A DNA stretch of 64,000 bases from Clostridia bacterium. Its GTDB lineage: Bacteria; Bacillota; Clostridia; Oscillospirales; UBA644. Positions 15,842 through 23,758 of this stretch are shown here, piece after piece. The notes under the pieces were generated by a model. The model searched no databases. It was not told the DNA's origin and was given only the letters and a program-made list of their open reading frames with translations. Position 1 is the first letter of the stretch. Each line of letters opens with the position of its first letter. The DNA is taken from positions 62,001-126,000 of the forward strand of contig JAGASR010000014.1 in the NCBI GenBank assembly GCA_017621705.1, read 5' to 3'. The position numbers were made by a program, and so were the translations under genes.

Positions 15842-16522
15842 ATGAACATATTGGTCGTTGATGACGACAGAGAGATCGTCGAAAGTATCGCGATTTTCCT
15901 TTCGGGAGAAAATTACCGTGTCTTCAAAGCTTATAACGGCATCGAAGCACTCGAAATTCTTTCCGAAAATGATATACATCTGATGATATTGGATATTATG
16001 ATGCCGTATCTTGACGGTATAAAAACTCTTATGAAACTGCGCGAATCGAGAAATATTCCCGTTATTCTTCTTTCAGCAAAATCCGAAGATGCCGATAAGA
16101 TTCTCGGACTTACCGCAGGAGCCGATGATTATGTTACAAAGCCGTTCAATCCTTCGGAGCTTGTCGCAAGAGTGAAATCTCATTTAAGACGTTATACAAC
16201 CCTCGGCTCTATCGAAAAACAAAGCGGGGAGATCGTTATTGACGGTCTTTGTATAAACACAGAAAATAAAACTGTCAAAGTTGACGGTGAAGATGTCCGT
16301 CTGACCCCGATAGAATACCGCATAATCGAGCTTCTTGCGAGAAATCGCCACCGTGTTTTCTCCGCCGAAGATATTTACCGAAATGTCTGGAATGAGGATA
16401 CCGTGGTAGGGGATAACACTATCGCTGTCCATGTTCGCCATATCCGCGAAAAAATCGAGATCAACCCCAAGGAACCGAAATATCTAAAAGTCGTCTGGGG
16501 TATCGGCTATAAGATAGATTAG
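15842..16522 (+). CDS. OmpR/PhoB-family response regulator
   Basis: 226 residues from the ATG at 15842, which has AGAGGTG seven bases upstream (a GTG at 15833 is part of that RBS). The receiver domain (about 1-115) has the acidic pair in VVDDDRE, the phospho-acceptor Asp51 in MILDIMMP, a Ser/Thr in LLSAKS and Lys in VTKPF. The C-terminal winged helix (about 130-226) has the LTPIEYRIIELLARN and VHVRHIREKIE signatures. It is followed after 12 bases by its histidine kinase. The response may be autoregulated through the upstream TTAAGAA repeats. Confidence 0.93.
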   Translation: MNILVVDDDREIVESIAIFLSGENYRVFKAYNGIEALEILSENDIHLMILDIMMPYLDGIKTLMKLRESRNIPVILLSAKSEDADKILGLTAGADDYVTKPFNPSELVARVKSHLRRYTTLGSIEKQSGEIVIDGLCINTENKTVKVDGEDVRLTPIEYRIIELLARNRHRVFSAEDIYRNVWNEDTVVGDNTIAVHVRHIREKIEINPKEPKYLKVVWGIGYKID

Positions 16523-16534
16523 AAAGGAGAAAGT

Positions 16535-18571
16535 ATGAAAAAGATTTTATATTCAAACATTACAAAAGTTCTCGCCGTTCTTTTATTTATTGCCTTTATA
16601 ACTGCCGGTGCTATGGCTGTTTTCAGGGGACTTACCGAATTTTTTGACGAAGATGAGTTCGTTTATTATTTCGAAGACAGTTTTTCTGAATCACAGCGCC
16701 TTTGCTATCTTCTCGAAGCTCCTATGAATAATGTTTACAGCGCATATTCTCATTTTATTTATTCAAACGAATATCACAGAAGTTTTGATCCCGAAGCAAC
16801 TCTGAACGGCAAAACCGTCGAGCGGTATATTTCTCAATATCTCGAAAACCTATACTTGGATAAACGTATAAATTATTTCGTTGAGTGGAATGACGTTATT
16901 TTTACAAACTGCGATGCCGCCGACGGCGAGGAGCTTCGGGACGGACAGTATTATAATTATATTTCAAGAGACAGTGTCGGAAATATAACCCGTGATGTCA
17001 TGCCGTCAAGCAGTTTTGGTTATATGGACGATGTCTTTGAATACGATGAAAAAAGCACGATAACTATAAGCGTCAATATCAAAGAATCATATGCAAAAGA
17101 ATGTAAAGAAGCCTGGGCGAGACAGGAAAAAATAATAAAGCAAACTTTTGTCGATGGTTTATTTAATATTATCGGCGCCATGGTTTGCCTTGTTTATCTT
17201 CTCTGTGTCTGCGGAAGAAAAAGCGACGGAGAAAAGAAGATCGTCTGGATCGACTATGTCTGGACGGAGGTGCATCTGTTTGTCCTGATCGGAGCCGGGG
17301 CCGTTGTCGCTCTTACGGTTTATGCGATAGACAGTTGTCTGAATAACGAATTTCCGTACGGTCTGACTTCTCTTGTGGTTTGCGGTGCGTCAATGCTTGT
17401 CAGCTCTGTTTTTCTGATGTCGGTGCTTTCTATCATCCGTAATATCAAAAACAAAAGATTTTTTGAAGCAAGCCTTGTCTTTATCGTTTTGAGATTTGTT
17501 TTTAAATGGATCTTCAGGATTTTCAAATGGATCGGAAACGCGCTGAAGTCTTTCTTTTCATCAATTTGGGTTCTTTGCAGTAAAAAAATGGGACTTTTAC
17601 TGATCTTCATTTTGTTTATTTTCAGCTTTTCACTTTTCCTTCTGGGCGTTCTGACCCCCGTATTCCCAATATTTATTTTTACTGCGATCCTTATTTTCCT
17701 TATCGCCGCGGTTTTCATCGCATTCAGAATGAATGATCTCGATGAGATCAAAAAGGGCGTATTTATGGTTCGCAACGGCAATGTTTCATATAAGATCCCG
17801 GAACCGAGAAGTGCGGATACGAAAATGCTTGCAAGCAATATCAACGATATCGCAAAAGGGCTCGATGAATCCGTCTCCGCAAAAGTCAAAGCCGAAAAAA
17901 TGAAAACCGAACTCATAACCAATGTCTCGCATGACCTCAAAACACCTATAACAGCAATCGTAAATTACGCAGAACTTCTTTCAAATATTGACGGTCTTCC
18001 CGAAGAGGCGAAAGACTATGTCAGCGTAATCTCCAAAAAAAGCGACAGACTAAAAAAACTAACGCAGGATCTTTTCGATATCTCAAAAGTACAGAGCGGA
18101 AACGAGAATGTCACATGGGAAAAGATCGATATATCGCTTCTTCTCGAGCAGTCTCTCGGCGAGCTTGATGCAGATATACGTTCGTCAGGCATACCGTTCT
18201 GCGTAAATGCACCGAAAGATCTTTATATCCTTGCGGACGGCAGAAAAATTTCAAGAGTCGTCGGCAACCTTATAAATAATATCCTTAAATATTCGCTTAA
18301 AAACACCAGAGCATTTATAACTGTTTTCGAAAAACAGGAAGAGGTAATAATAGAGTTTAAAAATATCGCATCATATCCAATGGAATTCAACGCCGAAGAG
18401 ATCGTCGGAAGGTTCGTTCGAGGCGATGAATCCCGAACTGCCGAAGGCAACGGCCTCGGACTTGCGATCGCAAAAAGCTATACCGAACTTTGCCACGGTA
18501 AATTCGAAGTCGTAATCGACGGCGATATGTTCAAAGCAATCATAAAATTCAGAAAATATATGGATGTGTGA
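16535..18571 (+). CDS. Membrane sensor histidine kinase
   Basis: 678 residues. The N-terminal helix (about 12-30) and an extracytoplasmic region of roughly 175 residues are followed by several more helices between about 210 and 395 (for example LFVLIGAGAVVALTVYAI and MGLLLIFILFIFSFSLFLLG). A HAMP-like segment precedes the HisKA box NVSHDLKTPITAI, with His466 as the phosphorylation site, and then an HATPase domain with VVGNLINNILKYS (N box) and GNGLGLAIAKS (G box). Six or more helices is more than in standard two-helix sensors. The signal is unknown. AGAAAGGAG lies before the start and the gene ends at a bidirectional terminator. Confidence 0.93.
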   Translation: MKKILYSNITKVLAVLLFIAFITAGAMAVFRGLTEFFDEDEFVYYFEDSFSESQRLCYLLEAPMNNVYSAYSHFIYSNEYHRSFDPEATLNGKTVERYISQYLENLYLDKRINYFVEWNDVIFTNCDAADGEELRDGQYYNYISRDSVGNITRDVMPSSSFGYMDDVFEYDEKSTITISVNIKESYAKECKEAWARQEKIIKQTFVDGLFNIIGAMVCLVYLLCVCGRKSDGEKKIVWIDYVWTEVHLFVLIGAGAVVALTVYAIDSCLNNEFPYGLTSLVVCGASMLVSSVFLMSVLSIIRNIKNKRFFEASLVFIVLRFVFKWIFRIFKWIGNALKSFFSSIWVLCSKKMGLLLIFILFIFSFSLFLLGVLTPVFPIFIFTAILIFLIAAVFIAFRMNDLDEIKKGVFMVRNGNVSYKIPEPRSADTKMLASNINDIAKGLDESVSAKVKAEKMKTELITNVSHDLKTPITAIVNYAELLSNIDGLPEEAKDYVSVISKKSDRLKKLTQDLFDISKVQSGNENVTWEKIDISLLLEQSLGELDADIRSSGIPFCVNAPKDLYILADGRKISRVVGNLINNILKYSLKNTRAFITVFEKQEEVIIEFKNIASYPMEFNAEEIVGRFVRGDESRTAEGNGLGLAIAKSYTELCHGKFEVVIDGDMFKAIIKFRKYMDV

Positions 18572-18576
18572 TTCAC

Positions 18577-18607
18577 AAAAAGGACAGAGAATATCTCTGT
18601 CCTTTTT
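18577..18607. terminator. Bidirectional terminator between kinase and DUF4097 genes
   Basis: A 14-bp perfect stem AAAAAGGACAGAGA with a 3-base loop, flanked by A- and T-runs. It lies between two convergent genes. Confidence 0.88.
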
Positions 18608-18613
18608 GTATCA

Positions 18614-19579
18614 TTATTTCTGTATCGATATATCAATATCGCCCGTGGAAGTATAGATCTCGCATTTCCCTCCGGATATCGTTTTCGGAACATTGACTTT
18701 ACCCGTGCCTGTGTCTGTTATAAAAACTTTATCCGAAAGCAATGTCCCTCTGACATCACCCGTATTTGTTTTAACGTAAATATTTGCAGCATCACAGCTT
18801 TCAAAAATTACGTCTCCCGTGCTTCTTTCAACAGAAAACTTTTCTTCTGCAATAACATTACAAAGAGAAATGCTGCCTGTGGTTCCGCTTGATATAACGC
18901 TTTTGCACTCAATATCGGTCAGATATGTTTTGCCTGTTGATACTCTTACAGAAACCTTTTCTTTACAAGTTACGTTCGAAACACTTACCTTGCCCGTGGA
19001 AACTGTAAGGTCAAGTGCACCGGCAGAGATTTTCTCCGCATAAATATTTCCTGTATTCGTTTTTATTTTGACCTCATCGGTAACAGATGCGGAAAAATCA
19101 ACATCGCCCGTACTTAATGAAATATAGACATTCTTGAACATAAAATCATCGGGAATTTCGATATCTCCGGTAGCTTCATCTATAAAAAGCGATCCGTATT
19201 CCTCTCTCGGCAGATAAACCGTTATCTTCGGCGATCCGAAGTTTATTCCGATATAACCTGATGCGAAATTTCTGTCGGTCAATTCAACGGATAGGGTGTT
19301 GTCTTTAACGGTGACGGAGTGTACGGCATCCTCTTCCTCGTAACATTCAACGCTGCATTTCCCGTCATCGGAAAGTATAAATTCAATGTGCGCGGTATCA
19401 GTATTTACATAAATACCGTCAAATTCATCGCTGATATCGTAAGTGTTTGTTACGTATTTAACGGTCGAAAGCTCTGCAAAATCCCATTCGACCGCAGTCA
19501 TTATTCCTGCAAAAAGCAGACAACCTATAAAAATAAGCAAAGCGGCTATGATGAGCCATGCTTTTGTTCCGTTTTTCAT
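18614..19579 (-). CDS. Membrane-anchored DUF4097-type beta-repeat protein
   Basis: 321 residues. The start is set at 19579, where ATG overlaps the upstream stop as TAATG with GGAGA upstream; the longer open frame would overlap the DUF1700 gene heavily. One N-terminal helix (AWLIIAALLIFIGCLLFAGI), then an extracytoplasmic beta-rich repeat domain with recurring Ser-Thr-Gly-Asp/Lys units (LSTGDVDFS, KTNTGNIYAE, VSTGKVSVS, RSTGDVIFE, KTNTGDVRG, TSTGDIDIS), spaced about 20-25 residues apart, as in DUF4097/LiaX-type proteins. It is the last gene of a PadR-DUF1700-DUF4097 operon, an arrangement often linked to cell-envelope stress (family knowledge). Its exact role is unknown. Confidence 0.82.
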   Translation of the reverse strand: MKNGTKAWLIIAALLIFIGCLLFAGIMTAVEWDFAELSTVKYVTNTYDISDEFDGIYVNTDTAHIEFILSDDGKCSVECYEEEDAVHSVTVKDNTLSVELTDRNFASGYIGINFGSPKITVYLPREEYGSLFIDEATGDIEIPDDFMFKNVYISLSTGDVDFSASVTDEVKIKTNTGNIYAEKISAGALDLTVSTGKVSVSNVTCKEKVSVRVSTGKTYLTDIECKSVISSGTTGSISLCNVIAEEKFSVERSTGDVIFESCDAANIYVKTNTGDVRGTLLSDKVFITDTGTGKVNVPKTISGGKCEIYTSTGDIDISIQK

Positions 19580-20178
19580 TACGCAATCTCCTTTCCAATA
19601 AAGCAATTTTTTATCCATATCGCTGTTTTCTTTGTGAGTATCAAAGTGCCTTTTGTTATAGCCTTGCATCCGTAAAACATAAATACAGAAAGACCTGCGC
19701 AAACAAGACCCGCGCCAAGCATCGCAATGCCCGAAACAGCGTTACCGCCTGCAATAAAAACAACACATGCAAATATACCGCCGATAAAACATGCCGCAAA
19801 CGAAACAAATACAGCCCATAACGAAATAATCACAGCCCACAAAGATATGTACAGTGAAAAGATAACGGCAAATAAAGCAATTCCAAGCGAAAGCCATATG
19901 GGAGAACCAAGCACTAAAAGTACGATTTCACCTGCGCTTAATCGCCGTGCGGTTTTGATCTTTTCTTTTGCAATCTTCGTAACGGGTGTATCGGCAATAA
20001 CTTGTTCGGCAATATTATCAATCGATCCGATCTGTTCGACTGCTTCTGTTTCCGATAAGCCGTCTTCTATCCGATCATCTATCATTTCGCCGTAAAACGT
20101 CAGTCTTTCATTTATATCTTCCTGCGGTAATCCCGATAATCTTTTTCGTAATTTTTCAAGAAATTCCTGCTTATTCAT
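19579..20178 (-). CDS. DUF1700-family membrane protein
   Basis: 199 residues from the ATG at 20178. The ATG three codons upstream sits directly against AGGAGG with no spacing, so it is rejected. The N-terminal part (KQEFLEKLRKRLSGLPQEDINERLTFYGEMIDDRIEDGLSETEAV) is the helical DUF1700 signature. The second half has about four hydrophobic helices (LLVLGSPIWLSLGIALFAVI onwards). It overlaps the PadR gene by a few bases upstream and the DUF4097 gene by one base downstream, so translation is coupled. In related operons this protein is thought to act with the PadR regulator and the envelope protein. Confidence 0.85.
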   Translation of the reverse strand: MNKQEFLEKLRKRLSGLPQEDINERLTFYGEMIDDRIEDGLSETEAVEQIGSIDNIAEQVIADTPVTKIAKEKIKTARRLSAGEIVLLVLGSPIWLSLGIALFAVIFSLYISLWAVIISLWAVFVSFAACFIGGIFACVVFIAGGNAVSGIAMLGAGLVCAGLSVFMFYGCKAITKGTLILTKKTAIWIKNCFIGKEIA

Positions 20179-20491
20179 TCTCGTCATCCTCCTTTGTTAC
20201 AAACCGATATATGGCCATGATTTCTTTCCACTCATTTTTAAATTCTTCAATACGCTTTAAGCCTGTTTCTGTTATATGATAATATTTTCTTAGTCTTCCT
20301 CCGTGCTCTGCGGTTCGGACAGTAAGCATATCTGCATTTTCAAGACGTTTCAGAATTGTGTATAACGTCGATTCCGTAAGCTCGATATACGGCTTCATAT
20401 CTTTAATAATTTTATATCCGTATGAATCTTCATTTTTTATTGCGGCCAATACGCATACATCCAAAAGCCCACGCTTCAACTGAATATCCAT
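20171..20491 (-). CDS. PadR-family transcriptional regulator
   Basis: 106 residues, the usual PadR-s1 length. A winged helix covers most of the protein: SYGYKIIKDMKPY, ESTLYTILKRLENADMLTV (recognition helix) and GGRLRKYYHITETGLKRIEEF (wing). The start ATG at 20491 has GGGAGG upstream. The gene leads a three-gene operon with DUF1700 and DUF4097 membrane proteins. A near-palindrome overlapping its own -10 box suggests autorepression, which is common in this family. Confidence 0.92.
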   Translation of the reverse strand: MDIQLKRGLLDVCVLAAIKNEDSYGYKIIKDMKPYIELTESTLYTILKRLENADMLTVRTAEHGGRLRKYYHITETGLKRIEEFKNEWKEIMAIYRFVTKEDDENE

Positions 20492-20504
20492 ATAATACCT
20501 CCCA

Positions 20505-20527
20505 TCGTGTAATACATCATATCACGA
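20505..20527. promoter_or_regulatory. Putative PadR operator
   Basis: A 23-base imperfect palindrome, TCGTG at one end and CACGA at the other with partly matching inner bases, overlaps the -10 box of the padR promoter. The position suits an autoregulatory site; binding itself is inferred. Confidence 0.5.
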
Positions 20528-20544
20528 AGTATTGTTTTTGTCAA
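20516..20544 (-). promoter_or_regulatory. Promoter of the PadR-DUF1700-DUF4097 operon
   Basis: TTGACA (20539-20544), 17 bases, TATGAT (20516-20521) on the minus strand. Confidence 0.82.
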
Positions 20545-20819
20545 TAGCCTTAAAAAAATTGTCAAAAAAAAGTGTATCAAACAGTTTTGTCTGATACACT
20601 TTTAGATTATTTATCTGAAAATATGATTTTAGAAATTCCTTTAGAAGTTGACGTTTTCAGATGAAGTTACGAAAAACGTCACAGAGCAAAAAAAGCCCTA
20701 AAAATAGGACTTTTTCATGTTGTGTAAGGACTACGAAAAAGATATTTTTGCGTTTTGAAATAAGGTTTCGAATCCGAGTAAAATAAATGCTTTTCGACCA
20801 TCGGGAGAAAAGCTACATC

Positions 20820-20911
20820 ATCACTTCTTCACTATTCACTATTACTTATTACTTGCCAAAAAACGACAAGAGGTTTTAGTGAAAAGTGAAGAGTGAAAAG
20901 TGAAAAAGTAA
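20820..20911. repeat. Degenerate GTGAA/TTCAC inverted repeat block
   Basis: Short tandem units of the TTCACTATTCACTATTAC type (20820-20854) are mirrored by AGTGAAAAGTGAAGAGTGAA-type units (20878-20911), forming an imperfect inverted repeat with a spacer of about 23 bases. The spacer includes CCAAAAAACGACAA, an exact inverted copy of the tRNA 3' flank at 20935-20948. Confidence 0.6.
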
Positions 20912-20945
20912 AAACGGCAACCTTCTGTCGAAGATTGTCGTTTTT
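20905..20945 (-). terminator. Terminator of the tRNA-Leu gene
   Basis: On the minus strand the AACGACAATCTTC arm pairs with GAAGGTTGCCGTT (one mismatch, one wobble), followed by TTTTT, immediately after the CCA end. Confidence 0.6.
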
Positions 20946-21032
20946 TGGTGCGGGTAACAGGACTTGAACCTGCACTAAGGAACCTCAACTAGAACCTGAA
21001 TCTAGCGCGTCTGCCAATTCCGCCATACCCGC
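20946..21032 (-). tRNA. tRNA-Leu (CAG anticodon), CCA encoded
   Basis: The 84-nt body plus an encoded CCA folds as a class II tRNA. The 7-bp acceptor GCGGGTA/TACCCGC is perfect. The D-arm contains GGAATTGGCAGACGC, the anticodon stem is CTAGA/TCTAG around loop TTCAGGT (anticodon CAG), the variable arm is long, and the T-arm is CAGGTTCAAGTCCTG. Reads CUG. It is transcribed leftward from the promoter at 21239-21267 through the truncated tRNA-Leu copy. Confidence 0.95.
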
Positions 21033-21168
21033 ATATGAAGTAATAGGGAAGAGTGAATAAAGAAGAGGTACTCTATCTATTACGTTTTGTCCTTTAATTT
21101 TTACACGGAGTGAGGTCTCCGAGGCGGGACTTGTAACAAGTCGTTAAGGCGATCAATGAGGTGACGTT

Positions 21169-21207
21169 ACCTAAATCTGGCGCGTCTGCCAATTCCACCA
21201 TACCCGC
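21169..21207 (-). pseudogene. Truncated tRNA-Leu (UAG) 5' half
   Basis: 39 bases identical to the neighbouring tRNA-Leu except at three positions: acceptor 5' strand GCGGGTA, the D-arm, CCAGA and loop TTTAGGT (anticodon UAG). After the loop the sequence diverges completely. No TCTGG arm, T-arm or TACCCGC 3' strand follows before the next tRNA at 21032. It cannot form a tRNA and is best read as a broken gene, though it directly follows a strong promoter. Another tRNA-Leu(UAG) must exist elsewhere if CUA is read. Confidence 0.85.
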
Positions 21208-21238
21208 AGATATTAAAACCTTGTTTAAGGCTTTAATA

Positions 21239-21267
21239 ATTATATCATATTTGTTTGCCTTTGTCAA
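21239..21267 (-). promoter_or_regulatory. Promoter of the tRNA-Leu unit
   Basis: TTGACA (21262-21267), 17 bases, TATAAT (21239-21244) on the minus strand. The predicted transcript starts about 25 bases before the truncated tRNA-Leu. Confidence 0.85.
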
Positions 21268-21284
21268 GCCCTTTTTCAAGCTTT

Positions 21285-22508
21285 TCATTCGATTTGTCGA
21301 GGTTTTCTCGGTATAAATTCCGTATATATCTTTTGCTGTATTGCAATATCGTCAATAACAGTGCATTCCGTTTTGCAATAAAGACCGAGATCTGTTTCCG
21401 CAAACGAAACCTTTATATCGGTCACCTCAAGCCCGTGAGTGTCTATTCTCATCTTCTCATCAATTTCCGCAAGCAGCCGATCTTTCGCTTCGTCAAAAGT
21501 AAAAGTATGTGTCGTTGCTTCGAGTCTGTTGAATGTCGATACTTTAACGCTTACAGGCAATATCTCTTCGCCTGCCGTCAGATAAACCGTTTCTTCTTCC
21601 GTATCGAAAAATTCATACGAGTGATCTCCGAAAAAGGGCAGGGGGATCGTTATATTAAAAATACTTATCTCATATTTACGTGCAGTTTCTTCGGTCGGCA
21701 GATATTCCGTAACGGTATACGGTGTAAACGCTTCGTACGTTTTCTTTGTATATGCTGTCATTTTACCCGAAGCTCTAACCAATCGATAGCTTATCTCCTT
21801 GCTTGGAAAAATTCCGCTTATAAGAAGTTCACCTTTTTCGACGGCATGACCTGCTTCGACCATTATTTTCCCTTCATACGCTTCTGCAACTATCAATACT
21901 CCGTCTTCTTTTGCGACGATATTTCTGTAATCAAGATTATCTACCGTTTCGGGAATCTGATCGCTTTCCGTAACCTCAACATTCAGTCTGCTTCCGTCGA
22001 TATTAAAAGTTATGTATGCGATCTGCTCGAATTCTCTGATAAGAGAAAATCGTATAGCATCAAAATCGTGTCCGTTTGCAAAAGCTCCGATATATAATCC
22101 CTGTCGTTCAAGCGCTTCGGAAAATTCCTTCGGCGAAACGGTGTATAACCCCGAAATATCGACCGACCATATCACCGAGAGCATCATAATGACCGCTATA
22201 ATACAAATTACCGCGCCTGCCGCAAATCCCGAGCGCATTTTGTGATCGATCAGCCAAGGAATAAGCCCGTCTTTGTCGCATACAACTATTTCGGTGTCGG
22301 GACTTAATTTTTCTCGTTCACGTTCGATCAAAGAGAGCAACTCCGTATCGTCAAAAAGTCCTGTCTTTGCTCTTACTGTCTTATCGTCAATACGCTCAAT
22401 CTGCCAAAGAGGTATCCCTTCTTTGGCCGCAGCTGTTATGATACGTTCGCAATACCAACTGTGTATTTCAATATTACAAAAACCTGCGAGCCAATCGAAT
22501 ATCTTCAT
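21285..22508 (-). CDS. yqfD: Sporulation protein YqfD
   Basis: 407 residues, matching the YqfD family in length and order. The N-terminal domain starts KIFDWLAGFCNIEIHSWYCERIITAAAKEGIPLW, followed by a hydrophobic segment near 90-115 (GAVICIIAVIMMLSVIWSVDISG), a long domain with IAYITFNIDGSRLNVEVTE, NIVAKEDGVLIVAEAYEGKI and the GHAVEKGELLISGI block that resembles a biotinyl/lipoyl-like hairpin. The C-terminus DLGLYCKTECTVIDDIA is family-typical. In Bacillus relatives it is made in the mother cell under SigE and is linked to SpoIV-stage development. It directly follows yqfC, two bases apart. Confidence 0.88.
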   Translation of the reverse strand: MKIFDWLAGFCNIEIHSWYCERIITAAAKEGIPLWQIERIDDKTVRAKTGLFDDTELLSLIEREREKLSPDTEIVVCDKDGLIPWLIDHKMRSGFAAGAVICIIAVIMMLSVIWSVDISGLYTVSPKEFSEALERQGLYIGAFANGHDFDAIRFSLIREFEQIAYITFNIDGSRLNVEVTESDQIPETVDNLDYRNIVAKEDGVLIVAEAYEGKIMVEAGHAVEKGELLISGIFPSKEISYRLVRASGKMTAYTKKTYEAFTPYTVTEYLPTEETARKYEISIFNITIPLPFFGDHSYEFFDTEEETVYLTAGEEILPVSVKVSTFNRLEATTHTFTFDEAKDRLLAEIDEKMRIDTHGLEVTDIKVSFAETDLGLYCKTECTVIDDIAIQQKIYTEFIPRKPRQIE

Positions 22509-22510
22509 TG

Positions 22511-22762
22511 TTATTCAAACTCCAATGACGTTATTTTTCCTCTTACCATTACGCATTGAGGTGAAATATGACCGAGATCAAGACCGCTTCCGTATATTCT
22601 TACTCTGCTTTTCTCGCTTCCGATTCGTACAGTTTCCGTATTATATTCAAGTATTTCTACCCCACACGGGTTTTCAAATGTCACTTGTGTATTTGAATAG
22701 AATTCTGTCTGCAGTCCTTTGAATTCCTGCTTTTTTGCTTTTCTTTCTCGTTTGTTTTTCAT
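22511..22762 (-). CDS. yqfC: Sporulation protein YqfC (YabP/YqfC family)
   Basis: 83 residues from the ATG at 22762, with AAGGGTG six bases upstream; the GTG nine bases earlier lies inside that RBS. The basic N-terminus KNKRERKAKKQEFKG is followed by the small beta-rich YabP/YqfC domain (VTFENPCGVEILEYNTETV, HISPQCVMVRGKITSLEF). Its pairing with yqfD is a conserved arrangement of endospore formers, and with spoIIE it argues that the organism belongs to a sporulating lineage. Confidence 0.85.
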   Translation of the reverse strand: MKNKRERKAKKQEFKGLQTEFYSNTQVTFENPCGVEILEYNTETVRIGSEKSRVRIYGSGLDLGHISPQCVMVRGKITSLEFE

Positions 22763-22812
22763 GTATATCACCCTTGTAAATTATATTTGATTTCTCTCAA
22801 TATATTACCTCG

Positions 22813-22841
22813 TTGACAAAATTCCGCATATGTGATATAAT
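22813..22841 (+). promoter_or_regulatory. Promoter of the VanY-like peptidase gene
   Basis: TTGACA (22813-22818), 17 bases, TATAAT (22836-22841), followed by the start codon at 22879. Confidence 0.85.
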
Positions 22842-22878
22842 AAAGATTACCATTCAGACACACAAAAGAAAGTTAACC

Positions 22879-23757
22879 ATGAGAAAGAAACAAAACAACA
22901 CAATGCCGATCATCGGCGCTTTTCTGATGCTTTTAGGCATCATTCTTATCCTTTTCGTTATATTCTATCCGTCAGGCGAAACTGTTTCCGAAAATGATCC
23001 GGTAGTCGAAAATCCCGATCAGACTATCAGTGTTGATCCAACCCCGGAAAAAACACCCGAAGTAGCTCCCGAATTGCCTCAAGAAGAACCGGAGAATGCC
23101 CCTGCGGATCCCGAAATTACTCCCGAAGACCCCGAACCCGTTCCCGAAGTAACGCCGGAAGAAGAGAAAATGACGGTAGATACTTCTCTCTGGAACCTCA
23201 TTCTTGTCAATCCCGATAATTTTTTGCCCGAAGATTATTCCTTCGAAAAAGAACAGGTGCAGGGCAATTATTATCTTGACAGCCGCGCCGCACCGTATGC
23301 AAAGCAGATGATCGAAGATGCAAAAAAAGAGGGGATCGACCTTCAGATATGCTCGTCAATCAGAGATGTCGATCTTCAGACCAGACTTTTCAATAATAAA
23401 ATCAACGATCTCATTTCCGAGGGCTATTCAGAAGCAGATGCAAAGGTAAAAGCTGCGACTATCGTCGCTGTCCCCGGTACAAGCGAACACCACACAGGGC
23501 TTGCCCTTGATATCGTAACTCCGTCTTACCAGCGCCTTAATGCCGGTTACGCCGAGACCGATGCCGCAAAATGGCTTAAAGCCAATGCCGCAAAATACGG
23601 ATTTATTCTTCGTTATCCCCAGGATAAGACAGAGATCACAAAAATCATTTTCGAACCCTGGCACTACCGCTATGTAGGAACGGAATATTCCGAATTTATC
23701 ATGTCCGAAGGCATTTGTTTTGAAGAATTTATCGAACTTTACGGAGCGAAAGAATAA
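22879..23757 (+). CDS. Membrane-anchored D-alanyl-D-alanine carboxypeptidase (VanY/M15B)
   Basis: 292 residues from the ATG at 22879; the open frame upstream overlaps the promoter. One N-terminal helix (PIIGAFLMLLGIILILFVIF) is followed by a Pro/Glu-rich linker of about 70 residues (about 40-105) and a C-terminal M15 peptidase domain. The zinc motif SEHHTGLALDI (SxHxxGxAxD) and the late EPWHYRYVG supply the metal and catalytic residues. It should trim the terminal D-Ala of peptidoglycan stem peptides outside the membrane. No vancomycin-resistance genes are adjacent, so a housekeeping role is more likely. Confidence 0.9.
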   Translation: MRKKQNNTMPIIGAFLMLLGIILILFVIFYPSGETVSENDPVVENPDQTISVDPTPEKTPEVAPELPQEEPENAPADPEITPEDPEPVPEVTPEEEKMTVDTSLWNLILVNPDNFLPEDYSFEKEQVQGNYYLDSRAAPYAKQMIEDAKKEGIDLQICSSIRDVDLQTRLFNNKINDLISEGYSEADAKVKAATIVAVPGTSEHHTGLALDIVTPSYQRLNAGYAETDAAKWLKANAAKYGFILRYPQDKTEITKIIFEPWHYRYVGTEYSEFIMSEGICFEEFIELYGAKE

Positions 23758-23758
23758 T

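Larger units (their letters stand above)
20545..20945. other. 400-base non-coding stretch with hairpins and GTGAA repeats
   Basis: No gene is supported here. It holds a hairpin AAAAGTGTATCA/TGATACACTTTT (20571-20602), a CCTA-type hairpin flanked by A- and T-runs near 20692-20716, a GACGTTTT/AAAACGTC pair near 20650-20682, the GTGAAAAGTGAA repeat block and the tRNA-Leu terminator. Orientation suggests leftover terminators downstream of the tRNA operon. Confidence 0.6.

Noticed and set aside
20820-20911. GTGAA-rich block considered as a CRISPR array or transposon end
   Set aside because: Units are short and irregular, there are no spacers, no cas or transposase genes are near, and no target-site duplication could be recognised.
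21033-21207. Possibility that the broken tRNA-Leu is interrupted by a group I intron
   Set aside because: The gap to the next tRNA is only 136 bases and contains no matching 3' exon (no TCTGG arm or TACCCGC strand of its own).
21094-21288. 64-codon frame containing MVELADAPDLG
   Set aside because: This is the well-known false peptide encoded by tRNA-Leu 5' sequence. Here it comes from the truncated tRNA-Leu copy and its promoter region.
22879-23757. Vancomycin resistance cluster suggested by the VanY-like peptidase
   Set aside because: No VanR/S, VanH, VanA-type ligase or VanX gene is adjacent; the neighbour is a Nudix hydrolase, so this looks like a housekeeping carboxypeptidase.
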